Source: Bicyclus anynana | Lineage: Eukaryota > Arthropoda > Insecta > Lepidoptera > Nymphalidae | NCBI RefSeq assembly: GCF_947172395.1 | Contig: NC_069102.1 | Span: 10,322,442-10,386,441 of the forward strand | Length of the DNA stretch: 64,000 nt | Direction: 5' to 3' | Shown here: positions 47,451-58,786 of the stretch, piece after piece | Numbering within the stretch: the first letter of the stretch is position 1 | Layout of the letters: each line of letters begins with the position of its first letter | The notes under the pieces: generated by a model | What the model saw: the letters and a program-made list of their open reading frames with translations, nothing else | The model's database searches: none | What the model was told of the DNA's origin: nothing | Program-made: the position numbers and the translations under genes

Positions 47451-47665
47451 GCATTATGATAATTCCATTTGCACTTCCGAACCGAAGTACCGATTTATAA
47501 AATATGGTCAAATGTCAATGTCATAGATGTCAAATGTCAATTCGAATAACAATATAATATTATTAATAATAATTCAATTTTTAAGGAATAGATTTGGTTC
47601 GTTTCAATCCAGTTCTTTCAAAATATTTTCAATATGTTTTGTTGTTATTGTTATTAAAAATAAAA

Positions 47666-50600
47666 ATGTCGCTGATAGGGCCCGAATTTCTGAATTTCAT
47701 TAAAAAATTAGAAGACAACGGCGACCAGCTCCCTCCGGGAACGCCGTTGAATCAACCAAGAGACTTTGAATTCAATGTAAGTAATGAGACAGTTAAAAAA
47801 GAAAATTGTTGTATTTTGTGCTATTTGTGTAAGCAGCTCAGAAACTATTGAGAAATTGTACTCTATATCTATATGTCAGATTTGCAAGTCTGTCTAAATT
47901 TGGTTTCTAAAATGTTTCTTAATTTTCTATATTAAAGCCATACTCGATGTGCAGTGTTTACCAACAAAGAAATTAAAAATGAGGGTTTATATTGCTAGTT
48001 ATGTCCTATGTATAGCAACAGGCATTCAATAAAAGTCATACAGATTGATTGAACAGCTGTGATGATAATTTTATTGATACCTACTACCCAGTAGTGGAAT
48101 GAGATGATAGCCCATGTTATATTGCATATTTTATGCCCTACAATGAGATGACTTGCACAGGCAGTATTTAAACTGCTAACATTGTATATTTGTTCTGTTG
48201 CAAAATCTGTTATTTGTTTGTTCGTCTGCAGATCTCCTCATTTCTGATTCACTCAGCGGTCAATGGAGGGAGCTATGCTTGGAGTTTCAGCATGCATTAT
48301 TATATACTAATATTATAAAGCTGAAGAGTTTGTTTGATTGAACACACTAATCTCAGGAACTACTGGTCCGATTAAAAAAATTCTTTCAGTGTTACATAGT
48401 CCATTTATCGTGGAAGGCTATAGGCTATATATTATCCCCGTATTCCCACGGGAATGGAACCACGTGGGTAAAACCGCGCGGCGTCAGCTAGTCTTCTTAT
48501 ACTTTGCAGAATTCCAGTTGCTATGTATGCAATGGCTACTATGGACCAAACTTTGGAGAGCCTGTCTGTGTGACCTGTCACACATTCTTGTTTCCCGATT
48601 TCCCATCTTACCTGCCAAGTTCATACTTCAGTAGCGAAAAAACTGATGATGGAGACTCGGGGAATGATGAACCGTCTGATCTGAATTATAGTGCTGAGAG
48701 GAAGTTCAACAAGGCCTGTCCTTTGCCAGCTTGGTGGTGTAGAGTAAGTATTGAAGCAGCCAAATTTACTTTATAAAAGTTATTTTTAATACATTATATC
48801 TAACACACTTGTGAGGTGATAATGCCTGTTACTGACGCAATGGTCTTCACTCTTGTTTCACTATGTATACATAGTATAGCAAAATCTATACTAATATTAT
48901 AAATTCTTCCAGTGTTAGATAGCCCATTTATTGAGGAAGGCTATATGCTATATCTTATCCCCATATTCCTACAGAAACAGTAACCACACGAGTGAAACCG
49001 TGAGGTGTGAGCTAGTGTTGTACTAATTTTGATGAAATGCTGTAAATTTTGTAAAGACCTAACACAGGCCAAAATACAATTTTAAAATATCAATAGATAC
49101 TTTAAATGTTATAAATAAACAATAAACTTAATTTCAATATACTGTATCACAGTTATCCAATTATTGTCTGATATTGTATTATACAATAATTGGATAAGCA
49201 ATATACACATATGCAATAAGCTTAAAATCCTTTTAACTTATATAAATATCTTGTTTGGGATGTGGGAAAATTAGCATGTGGGACGCACCCTTTGGAGTGT
49301 TTTTTTGGTTTCCGTATGACCATTTTTGTTGCGTTGAGTCATTGTTGTAGCTTACTTTGAAAGTTTGCCCACACATTCATTTATATAGGCTTTTATACAA
49401 GCACTTTAGAAAAGTAAAGTCTTAGTCTTCCTGACTTAGTCTTAAGTTATATCTAGGAAGGTTGCACTTTCAATTTCATTACACAGACACATACACATGA
49501 ATTACATACATGCATACATATTTTATGAATTTTTATTAATTTTATAGAATTCCTTGGACAGCGAAACAAGCCCAGAAGATGAGACAAGTCGCACAAGCAA
49601 CTCTGGACCTGGTGCCAGTGGGAGCGGCAGTGGCGGCAGTGTTTCTGGCCCCTCTTCTGCCCCCAGGGAGGGTATTGAGGACCTGGTTGGCCAAGGACCT
49701 CCGCCGCAACCTCCCAGTCTGGCTAGATCACTCCAAGCACTATCAAGTCCGCGGTTACCTGATAATCTTGCGCCAGGGCTTGTAGAACAGTTACCATCTG
49801 AAGGTATGGAGCTTGTAGACTTATCCATTCTTGTGTTTTATAGTAATATTTAGATTAATAAATTAATAACAGAACATAAAGACCACCTTGTGATTTAACT
49901 TATACATTAAAAGATGTTTATTACTATAGGTGTTTCTGCTATAACTATCATGCCTACATTTTCAAGAGTATCATTGCAATCATGTAGATCATGACATTAT
50001 TATGTTGTGTCAACTAGTCAAATGGTATAGGTAACTTTACTCTGAGGTATTATTTTAATATTACCCAGATCATATAAAAGAGCACTGTCCTGTTTGCAGT
50101 GCTGCTGTGCATTTTCCGCTACCTGGACGATCTCTCGCTGTGCGCATGCGCGTGTGTGTGCGTGCGCTGGCGGCGGCTGGTGACGGCGCGCGTGCCGCCG
50201 CCGCGCTGGGCCGTGTTCACCGCGCGCCGCTGGCCGCTCTTCCGCCCGCTGCTCTCCAACATCGACTGGCACAAGGTACCGCTACTGGCCGACCTGTCGC
50301 GAATTATTTACGGGGTATGCGTGGTGATGTTTCATCTGTGACTAGCTAAGTCATTTAAATTATTAAGTCGCATCTGTCTGAAATTTATAGCATAGGGCAT
50401 GTTTGCTGGTGTAATTACAGACAACCTCAGGATAGAGGAAACTGACCGCCAATTTGAAAGCCGCATGTTATGCGATGTGTTGCTCTGTTTATATTTTCCA
50501 CTTACCATCAGGTGGGCCATCTCTCTAGCTCAGACAATTATTATTTGTATACATATAATGGCATTATTGTAATCCTCATACAGACGTACCAGTCACTGGT

Positions 50601-53600
50601 GGAGTCGTGCTTCTGCCGCAACTGCCTGGTGCAGATGGGCGTGCTGGCGCAGCCGCCGGGCGACGAGAACGCGTGGCGACGGAACCGACTCAGGATCGAG
50701 CTCAAGGTTAGTGCTGGAAGCTCTGGCTCACTTCTTACATGCAAAATGCACTGAAAAGTGTAAGCTTGCTTACACTATTATATTATAGTCTTCAGAGTCT
50801 CATTAGGATTCATTGCAGAAGTAATTCTTCCGTTCCTCCGAAGCAAAAGAGGGGTCTTGTAATTTTTTCTCTACTAGTGTACGAGCGATGGAATTGAGAC
50901 GAATATCTTAGCATTCCATGGATTTACCGTGCGGGTGCCGGGTCCATCGCGTGGTAGAGAGAAAAACTCCGAGCAGAGTCCTGAACTTGTGACTACAGGA
51001 TGTAGGGTTAAGGAATTCCTTGACGATTGATCAACATTCCCCGTTCTCTGCTCGTGTTTCTCCCTGCCTAGCCAAATTTGATTATATACTATTAGAGCAG
51101 CGTTGGATACTCGTTCTAATATAGAACTAGCTGCACTTCTAGAGAGGCCAAGATCTTTAAGCAAGTTATAGAGAGATTTTGCTAGAAATCCTCTCTATGT
51201 TAGAAGTATCTCTGCGCAAGAAATGAGGAGATTAGCAGAAGAACCAAAGTCACGACATAGCTCAACGAGTTGCAAAGCTGAAGTGGCATTGGGCGGGGCA
51301 CACTGTTCGAAGAGCTGATGGATGTTGGGGTCCCAAAGTGCTAGAATATTGGTTGACCCCGCACCAGGTAGACTGATAACATCAAGCGAGTTACAGGGAT
51401 TTGCTGGATGCAGGTGGCTCAGTATCGTGATGTTTGGAAGTCCCCACAAAAGGCCTATGTCCTGCAGTGGACTCCATCGGCTGATATGATGATGATGATG
51501 AGTGTACGAGCGTGACCACACAGTCTCAATATTTGAAATATGATAATATCTAAGATGGGAGGACATGTATCGCGGTTGAAAGACGACAGGTGGACACTTA
51601 CCGTCACTGAATGGCAGGGTCCACTAGGTAAAAGGAGAGTTGGCAGACCTCAGAAGCGCTGGACAGATGACATAGCTCAAGTGGGTGGTAGGGATTGGAT
51701 GAGGTCAGGACGGGACAGAGGAAAGTGGAAACTGCTGGAGGAGGCCTATACCCAAGACAATGGGATTCATACAAACGTAATATAAAAAGAAAAAAAAATC
51801 AATTAAAAAATTGTATAACTAATTTTTATGAAATAAATAAAGACTTTATTATTTATTATTAATATCTAAGATGTATCATGTATCAGATGCTCCGCAACGA
51901 CCCGCCGGAGGGCATAGCAGCGACTCCGCTGGACACGAAGGGCTTCCACTGGCAGGCAAGCGTCACCGGGCCCGTGGGCTCGCCCTACGAGGGCGGCGTC
52001 TTCTACCTCTACCTGCAGGTGCCCTACTCGTGAGTCAGCGTTATATTAATCCATCTGCATAGTACGTAATCATCGATATCATTGCCATCATATTAGCCCA
52101 ACTTCGTAATACGTAATCTTCGATGTTATCGCCATCATTATCAACCCATATTCGGCTCACTGTTGAGCTCGAGTCTCCTCTCAGGATGAGAGGGGTCAGG
52201 CCAATAGTCCACCACGCTGGCCCAATGCGGATTGGCAGACTTCACACTCGCATAGAATCAAGAAAATTATATGGTGTGCAGATTTCCTCACGATGTTTTC
52301 CTTCACCGTTTGAGACACGTGATATTTACTAAACTAAAAAGTTGGAGGTGCTTACCCCAGACCGCACGAATCTGCCATATAATTGAAAATCCGTTTAATG
52401 CGATGCGTCCGATAATTACGATACGAATATGTGGAGATATTTCGCACTTTTCCGAGTAAGGGTAACTCTTGGGACCTGTACCCTCGAATTGATCCTCTAG
52501 ATCGAGAGGAGATGACCCATACTGTGTACCACAGATATAAGAGGTAACTAGATTTATAAAATGCCAATTCTTTGTATTGGACCCAGCGCAGCGTACCCAG
52601 GGGTGTGGCTTAAATGGCTGTTTAATATTTAGTTAAAAAATGAAATATGTCACCCTTACTTTAGAGTTGAATATTATTTATTCCTTTTGTCACAGAACAA
52701 AACAAGACTGCTAATACATGCGCGGACACGCTTGCGATGTTCCGCACACCCGGGTGTACTGGGGCACGCCCCCTTGCTACTTCTATTGCTAAAAGCGTTA
52801 GCTGTTCTGTGCTGTGTACTGTGTCTAAATGTTCATGACTGTGTGCAAGGTACCCCATGAGCCCGCCCGTGGTGCGCTTCCTGACGCGCATCCTGCACCC
52901 CAACGTGTCGCGGCACGGCGACGTGGGCATCGACTCCGTGCACCACAACTGGTCGCTGGCCCTCACCATCAACAAGGTGCTCATCTCCATACAGAGCCTG
53001 CTCACCGACCCCTACACAACGGTGAGCCACCATCAACTCATGTAAATCTTTAGGAATGCTTGACTTGGGTACCAGCTGGTGAATGCGTTACGAAAATCGT
53101 AATCGAAATGTCATACTATTAAGTTTAAGAAGACACACCGATGAGTCACCATCAGTAGCTCATGTAAATCTTTACGCATGTTCGACTTGGGTATCAGCTG
53201 GTGAATGGGTTACGAAAATCGTAATCGAAATGTCATACTATTAAGTTTAAGAAGACACACCAGTGAGTCACCATCAGTAGCTCATGTAAATTTTTACGCA
53301 TGTTCGACTTGGGAACCAGCTGGTGAATGCGTTCCGAAAATCGTAATCGAAATGTCATACTATTAGGTTTAAAAAGCGTCACCTGTAGTGATACTGCTAA
53401 ACAATAACCAGTTAGCCCGTCGCCGAATCCGTTTAGTCCTTAACGCCGTATAGTAGTTGTGAACTAAGTAGCAGGAACTTGTAGTTAAAAGCAAGTCCGA
53501 CACGAGAGATGGCGCTTTTAACTGCTACTAATTTTCAAGTTTCTCTTTCATGTATTATTTTATTTCTGAAAGAAATTTTACTTCTGTCATGACAGGTGGT

Positions 53601-54475
53601 CTACTTTCAATTTCTAATTTGTTTGTTGGTAAACAGTGCATCGAGTAGGTATGGCTTTAGTATAGTGCTATTTTTTTTTATCAAGTATATCTAGATATTA
53701 CCCCCCTATAGGCTATGATACCACAAACCGTACCTTTTTACAATATTAGTATAGATAATGACCAATGATAGTGCCATTGTAATCCATTTCTAATGGGTAC
53801 TTTTAGCCCCTTGTATAAAATCTACTTTCTCACTTCTCAATATTGTTGTTGCCTTTATAACGGTTGCCTAAAGATATCGCTTTAGAGATAAGGCCGCCGA
53901 AACACCAGATGATGAGCGAGGCTAACTGGGATCAAACCATTGGCATATATAGCGATTGGGATGATTTCAGTGGACACCACATGCCATATGGCGGTAACCT
54001 TGTGAACCAGATCAAGATAACTACAAAAAAAAATACCCTTGACCAAGCACGACGACGTCAGGCTTATTCGTAACAGTCCTGTCCGTGATGATCTTTGACT
54101 ATTTAGACTATGGACCTGTTTCGCACCCAAATCCTCCAACAAAAAAGGCCATTCAACTTCACAAATCGGCATTTTTAGTAAACTCTTTACGATTACAACA
54201 ATGAAACATCGATTCTATAGCAACAGTTTTATAAACGCGTTAGATCATTGATTTTTTATATTTGCGAGAGGGGTAACGGTTAGCGAAGCAGGTCCTGTTT
54301 TATTTATATATAATCCTGGATTGTTATTTATATATAATATATTATTATTATTGTTTATCAGGTATGTATGGAGCCGGAGTTAGGAGACATGTACGTACGA
54401 GACCGCGCTCGCTTCGAGTCGCTCGCGCGTCGGTGGACGTGGCTTTACGCCATGCACGACATACTGGTAGTGTAG
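47666..54475 (+). CDS. morgue: Morgue: zinc finger, F-box and cysteine-less E2 variant, 8 exons
   Basis: In Drosophila, Morgue enhances Reaper/Grim-induced death by lowering the level of the apoptosis inhibitor DIAP1. It joins an F-box, which binds Skp1/SCF, to a ubiquitin-conjugating-like domain. Exons: 47666-47776, 48510-48743, 49548-49803, 50100-50275, 50584-50706, 51887-52029, 52850-53021, 54362-54475. They give 1329 nt and 442 residues with consistent phases. Residues 41-60 hold a C-x2-C-x12-C-x2-C zinc motif. About 115-195 is Ser/Gly/Pro-rich. About 197-240 is an F-box (EVLLCIFRYLDDLSLCACAC, then VCVRWRRLV). About 255-300 contains a CFCRNC pair. About 300-442 is the E2 fold (YPMSPPVVRFLTRILHPNV; LLTDPY; FESLARRWTWLYA). 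Where active E2s have the catalytic Cys after HPN, this reads HGDVGIDSV: Gly at about residue 374. This change is characteristic of Morgue, so it probably cannot form a ubiquitin thioester. Confidence 0.93.
48302..48491 (+). mobile_element. Non-autonomous Helitron-like element, 18 bases before morgue exon 2
   Basis: Begins with TATACTAATATTATAAAG and ends CCGCGCGGCGTCAGCTAG: a GC-rich palindrome followed by a CTAG terminus, as expected for Helitron 3' ends. No terminal inverted repeats or target duplication, as for this class. A second copy follows at 48885-49015. Confidence 0.75.
48885..49015 (+). mobile_element. Non-autonomous Helitron-like element, diverged second copy in morgue intron 2
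   Basis: Starts TCTATACTAATATTAT and ends GTGAGGTGTGAGCTAG. The internal segment GAGGAAGGCTATATGCTATA matches the copy at 48302. The terminal palindrome is degraded. Confidence 0.7.
50870..51085 (+). repeat. Dispersed repeat (family D), best copy, in morgue intron 5
   Basis: Contains GTGACTACAGGATGTAGGGT, TAAGGAATTCCTTGACG and CCCCGTTCTCTGCTCGTGTT, matching 11590-11770 and related fragments. Confidence 0.6.
51235..51505 (+). mobile_element. RTE-like LINE 3' end in morgue intron 5
   Basis: AGCTCAACGAGTTGCAAAGC, TGGCATTGGGCGGGGCACAC and GGCCTATGTCCTGCAGTGGA, ending in ATGATGATG. A 43-base segment of the RT tail appears deleted near 51345. Confidence 0.8.
51545..51860 (+). mobile_element. Second LINE type, RT C-terminus and 3' end, in morgue intron 5
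   Basis: A plus-strand frame reads MGGHVSRLKDDRWTLTVTEW then GKRRVGRPQKRWTDDI, the C-terminal tail of an RT-bearing element that differs from the RTE copy beside it. The 3' end (AATAAAGACTTTATT plus TTA repeats) matches 30210-30345. It ends just before exon 6 at 51887. Confidence 0.8.
52133..52365 (-). mobile_element. SINE copy (family A) in morgue intron 6
   Basis: Reverse orientation: CAACCCATATTCGGCTCACT, GGCCAATAGTCCACCACGCT, CCTTCACCGTTTGAGACACG and AAAAGTTGGAGGTGC. The tRNA-like head is missing. Confidence 0.85.
53022..53380 (+). repeat. Three tandem copies of a 119-122 bp unit starting at the morgue exon 7 donor
   Basis: Units begin TGAGCCACC at 53023, TGAGTCACC at 53142 and TGAGTCACC at 53264. 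They share CTCATGTAAATCTTTA, CAGCTGGTGAATG, GAAAATCGTAATCGAAATGT and ACTATTAAGTTTAAGAAG. The bases before each unit (ACACAACG, ACACACCGA, ACACACCAG) resemble the end of exon 7. Unit 3 is preceded by CCAGTGAGT, a possible extra donor. Confidence 0.9.
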
Positions 54476-54767
54476 GACCTTAGACGGTGCTTCCTTAGAT
54501 ACAGCGAGGGCATGTGGTGGTCAGACCTTTTATAAAATCTGATATGTCAGCCCTTCTACACATACTCATAGGTACGTATTAGGTAGGCTTAGATTGCATA
54601 ACTTACCATCGGGTTAGATTTTAGTCAAATGCTGACTTGTAAAGAATTAAAAAATATGGAAACAGTTTTATTAGGTTACGTTATTTTGCTTTATTGGCTG
54701 TGCATAGAATGAGAAAGAAAAAAAAATTAGGACATTAAAAAAATATTTTAAACACAAACATTAAAAA

Positions 54768-54773
54768 AATAAA
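54768..54773 (+). terminator. Candidate polyadenylation signal for morgue
   Basis: AATAAA in AAAAAAATAAACTAACGG, about 295 bases after the stop codon. Confidence 0.4.
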
Positions 54774-54974
54774 CTAACGGTGAATGAAGAACCGTCTTTT
54801 TTTGAAGGCGGTTAAAAAAGGTACGACTGTATCGATATGTGACGATATGTTACTGTTTCAGAGGTGCATGAGTAGTATAATTATTGTATATTATAACACC
54901 ATATTTAATTACTATTGTTTTTAATTCTTAATTTGTATATCAAGGCATGAGCTCAAATCAAACTCGAATTTTAT

Positions 54975-55440
54975 TAAATGAATCAAATCAAATCAAATCA
55001 AAAATCATTTATTTCAAGTAGGCTCAGTTTACAAGCACTTTTGACACGTCAGTTGACTATTTGTAAAGATTCTATCACCGGTTCGGAAGGCAGGTTCTGC
55101 TGAGAAGATACTGGCAAGAAACTCAACAGTTGCTCTTTTGAAAAAGTCTATAATTTACAATTGATAACAATTACTGTTTACATTTCTTATAGTTTTACTT
55201 CCTGTGTGAAGGTGGAAGCTGATACAACGGCCTCCAAGCATCTTTATCATTAAGGAACTCATCAATGTTGTAGTACCCTCGACTAAGTAAATGTTTTTTA
55301 ACACATTGCTTAAAGCTATGCATTGGCAGGTCCATCACAGTCTTGGGGTTCTTATTATAGAAGAGTACACCCAAACCTACAAAAGATTTTTTTACTCTTT
55401 GGAGACGATATGCAGAAATAAATGAAATTAAAAGATACAT
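54975..55440 (-). mobile_element. Jockey/CR1-like LINE 3' end
   Basis: A minus-strand frame (55440-55195) encodes the RT C-terminus (VKKSFVGLGVLFYNKNPKTV; VKKHLLSRGYYNIDEFLND; DAWRPL). It is followed by a 3' UTR with GTTGAGTTTCTTGCCAG and a terminal TGATT/TTTGA repeat at about 54975-55005. Strongly 5' truncated. Confidence 0.85.
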
Positions 55441-56616
55441 TTTAGTAGTGTATTCTTTACATTTTTAAATTAATAAAAAAAAGAAAAATCGTCAGTTTTA
55501 TTATTAGCATATCACATTAATTAGAACTCATTAACCAGTTATATGCAGCAATTAATGTATCTACTCATAAGGTTTTTTATTGTGATCAGAATCATTCACA
55601 TTATTTATAATAAAACTTATCTATAAGTTATGGTTTAAAAAAAAAGTTTAAAACGTGACGTATTTCTGTTTTATATTCCGTCTCATTTGTAGTTCAATAA
55701 GAAATAGGTAGTTTACAGATATAGACTATAGTCAATGTATTACGGGAAATTAGTTTGGCTTACCATAAATTACAGACCAAGTGTTTGTGTGTAAATAGCA
55801 GATCAACTCATTGGCGTATCTAGGATTGTATCCTGGGGTGGGACTACATATCAATGACCAGAGTTAACACTCAATATAATTAACAATATAATACGTTAAC
55901 AATATTTGTGGACGCAAACCTCTGAAATGACTCGACTTATTTTATTATTTTTTCTTTGTGTCTATGGTAGGTATCACAAATTGTCTTATATCTTTCAAAA
56001 TTTATATAATATTTTTCATAGTTTATTATAGGTTTTTCTTTATTATAAGTTGTAATGGTTATTATTTAATATTTATAATTATATTTTGTGTAAAATTATT
56101 AGTATTTCGGCGTCCATCATAGAATTTCCAATAGGTAGCCCAGTATCCTAGGGTGGGCCCGGCCCACCCGCTATATACGCCTATGGACCAACTATTCCAT
56201 TCCAAGTTAATATTACTGTGGATACGCTACAAACATTCAGTACACCTTACCCCTACATCCAAAGCCAATGGGACTTCCCAGAATAGATTGATTATAACCA
56301 GTAATGATATAAAAAAATTATATTTTAACCTTTTGTATTGTATGTTTGTAACCGAAATAGACATAAGTTCAGTGTATGTAATTATTGTAAAAAAGATGGC
56401 AGTTTCAGTGGGTAAGGGGACGTCACAGCACCGTATTACGATATAGTCGGATGCAATCTTTATGAAGTCTTCGAAATATGGTACTACGCCGCTGTGTAAC
56501 CGGTGATACCTATAATCAATTATGTTAAATACTGTTATATGAGTTACTAGCGCATTAAAAATGAGACGCTCGAAAGGGGGCATTTATACACAACTCGTTG
56601 TTAATTGTGGTTAACA

Positions 56617-56790
56617 ATGTCGAGTTGTGTGTTCAGGAAGTGTAAAAACTATATATACATAAATAAATGATGGAATTAAATACAAAATTGTGCATGTGTG
56701 CGCTCAGTTTTGTAGCCGGATTCGGATCACTTTTTGCGGTGATTTTGTAGGGACGTAACCGATCTATAGTATAATGTTATCATTGCGTGG
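56617..56790 (+). repeat. Dispersed repeat (family G), copy 2
   Basis: Matches 23930-24110 (TGTCGAGTTGTGTGTTCAGG; AAAATTGTGCATGTGTGCGC; GGTGATTTTGTAGG). Function and class unknown. Confidence 0.75.
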
Positions 56791-56802
56791 CACGCAATTG
56801 AC

Positions 56803-57115
56803 GGCCTCCGTGGCGCAGTGGTATGCGCGGTGGATTTAGAAGACGGAGGTCCTGGGTTTGAACCCCGGCTGGGCCGATTGAGGATTTCTTAATTTGTGCA
56901 GGTCTGGCTGGTGGGAGGCTTCGGCCGTGGCTAGTTACCACCCTACCGACATAGACGTACCGCCAAGCGATTTAGCGTTCCGGTACGATGTCGTGTAGAA
57001 ACCGAAAAAATTGTGGATTTCATCCTACTCCAAACAAGTTAGCCTGCTTCCATCTTAGATTGCATCATCACTTACCATCAGGTGAGATTGTAGTCAAGGG
57101 CTAACTTGTAGAAAA
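56803..57115 (+). mobile_element. tRNA-derived SINE (family B), near full length
   Basis: The head has CGTGGCGCAGTGGTATGCGC (A box) and GTCCTGGGTTTGAACCCCGG (B box). The body has CAGGTCTGGCTGGTGGGAGG, GGCTAGTTACCACCCTACC and GCCAAGCGATTTAGCG. The tail has TTACCATCAGGTGAGATTGT. Reversed or partial copies lie at 8905-9115, 26505-26640 and 62545-62690. Confidence 0.9.
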
Positions 57116-58475
57116 TCTCAGAAAATAACGCGTCTTAGACCACTGGCAACACAATCAATAGCGACACGGCGTCTTCGCAGTTCGTGGGCCAAGGTACGAA
57201 TATGAAGCTTTTGGCAATATTAGGTACATTATCCGAAAATTAACATAATGGTCGTATTGCGTAAAAATAGTTTAGATTGGATAAAGTAAATAAAATATGC
57301 CATTATGTTATGGTTGGAATCAAAATTAAATTACTCCGTTTATACCGCGCTGTGGCCTTCGCTTAATGAATTAATGTATGACAAATTATTGTTAAGTTTA
57401 TAACTAGACATTACTGAAATGAAAATAAATTTAATTATGCTCGAAAAATAATCGTTTTTTTTGCTAAATTTGTACCTACAAGCACACTCGTATTCCTAAA
57501 TAAGCAGCTTTTTAGAATTTTATCTTATTTAATATTATTTTTATTGTTACTGTGATAAAACATACAAATATTATAAAAGCGAAAGTTTGTCTTTCTGTTT
57601 GTTACATTTTCACGGGTAAACAACTGAACTGATTTTGATGAACTTTCGTATAGATTCTGTCCAAGGTGAATGAAACTTGGACGTTTTTTTTTTTTTTTTT
57701 TATGTATGTACACCGATTACTCAAAGACGCCTGGACCGATTTCAAAAATTCTTTTTTTGTTTGAAACGGTATAGCCCCCATTTGGTCCCATTGCCATCAT
57801 GTCAAGATCTGATGGTGGAATCCTGGAGAAATTGAGGGGAACTTTCGAAAATTATATGGGTGTCTAGTGTGTTCGTATACTTTTCCATTTAGTACTTTTA
57901 AGCACTATAATTTCATGAAGGTTTAAAGTCGATCTGATGATGGCGCCATAAAACAGACGAGGGAACTCCTCGGCGATTTACAGCAGTTACCTTGTGCTTG
58001 GGCTTGATTAATTTGTATTAATGAGAACTTTCCACATAGATAGGTTGTGACTGTCATTTAGGGGTTTGGTGATGAAGACCAAGGACAATTAAGGGAACTC
58101 CTTAACAGTTTACAGTAACTAAGTTGTGTTTGGCCTTGATTAATGCGTATTGCTGAGAACTTTCTACCTATATGAGTTGTGTCTGTTATTAGGGGTCTGA
58201 TGATGAAGACCAAGGTCAATTAAGGGAACTCCTTAACGGTTTACGGTAGCTACCTTGTGCTTAATAAATAAATAAATAAAATAAAAATAAAAGGTAGAAC
58301 ATATTATGATGTTATTTTTCACTTTTTAGTTTAGTGGGTACGTTTTTAGGTTTTGAAGTCGGTTGTATTTTTTTATTATTCATGACCTACATACAGTATT
58401 ACCATACAAGTTGCAAGGGCCCTTGTACTAGGTAGAAACCTGTTAAACTTTATATAACATAAAATCCTGCCCTTC

Positions 58476-58650
58476 TAGCCAAATGGCACGTCGATTCTCT
58501 TTCTACGATCGCTAACGCTTCGACAACTAGAAAGATGTATGGGAATCACATTTGCAAGTCACGTGATCAAGATCTGTCATTATTATACATTTTTCTTGTT
58601 TTCGAAGCGTTAGCGATCGTAGAAAGAGAATCGTCGTGCCACTTGGCTAG
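58476..58650. mobile_element. Palindromic (foldback) MITE, copy 1
   Basis: Nearly the whole 175 bases is an inverted repeat. The left arm TAGCCAAATGGCACGTCGAT...CGATCGCTAACGCTTCG pairs with the right arm CGAAGCGTTAGCGATCGTAG...CGTGCCACTTGGCTA around a short AT-rich centre. Copy 2 is at 61690-61869. Confidence 0.85.
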
Positions 58651-58786
58651 GGGGGAGGAACTTTAATTATTTTAACCCCTTTCGAGATCAAATTAAAGAC
58701 AAATCGGTGTGTTGAAAAATAAAGATGCATTGTTATAATTATATGTAGGTATGTATTTTATTATAATTTTACAATAATAGGTATAC

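Larger units (their letters stand above)
45784..47665. other. Divergent intergenic region between Pabp2 and morgue
   Basis: Includes the Pabp2 5' UTR (probably to about 45960), a family A SINE at 46276-46565 and a family E-like repeat at about 47160-47450. No further exon is recognised. The morgue transcription start is not evident. Upstream of its ATG lies ATGTCAAATGTCAA-type repeated sequence. Confidence 0.5.
54480..58780. other. Intergenic region downstream of morgue
   Basis: Contains a probable morgue 3' UTR, a family E repeat at about 54205-54305 just before exon 8, a family B SINE tail at about 54588-54640, a LINE tail at 54975-55440, a family G repeat at 56617-56770, a family B SINE at 56803-57115 and a palindromic MITE at 58476. 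The stretch 57530-58260 carries GCGAAAGTTTGTCTTTCTG and twice-repeated CTTGATTAAT/AAGGGAACTCCT motifs, probably a decayed element. No exon is recognised. Confidence 0.5.

Noticed and set aside
50018..50349. ORFs of about 80 residues on both strands near 50.1-50.3 kb
   Set aside because: They are shadows of morgue exon 4, which encodes the F-box in the frame that joins exons 3 and 5.
56803..56880. tRNA gene at the head of the family B SINE
   Set aside because: A-box and B-box-like sequences are present, but the acceptor stem does not pair properly and a SINE body follows. The same holds for the heads at 26695, 46276 and 62890.
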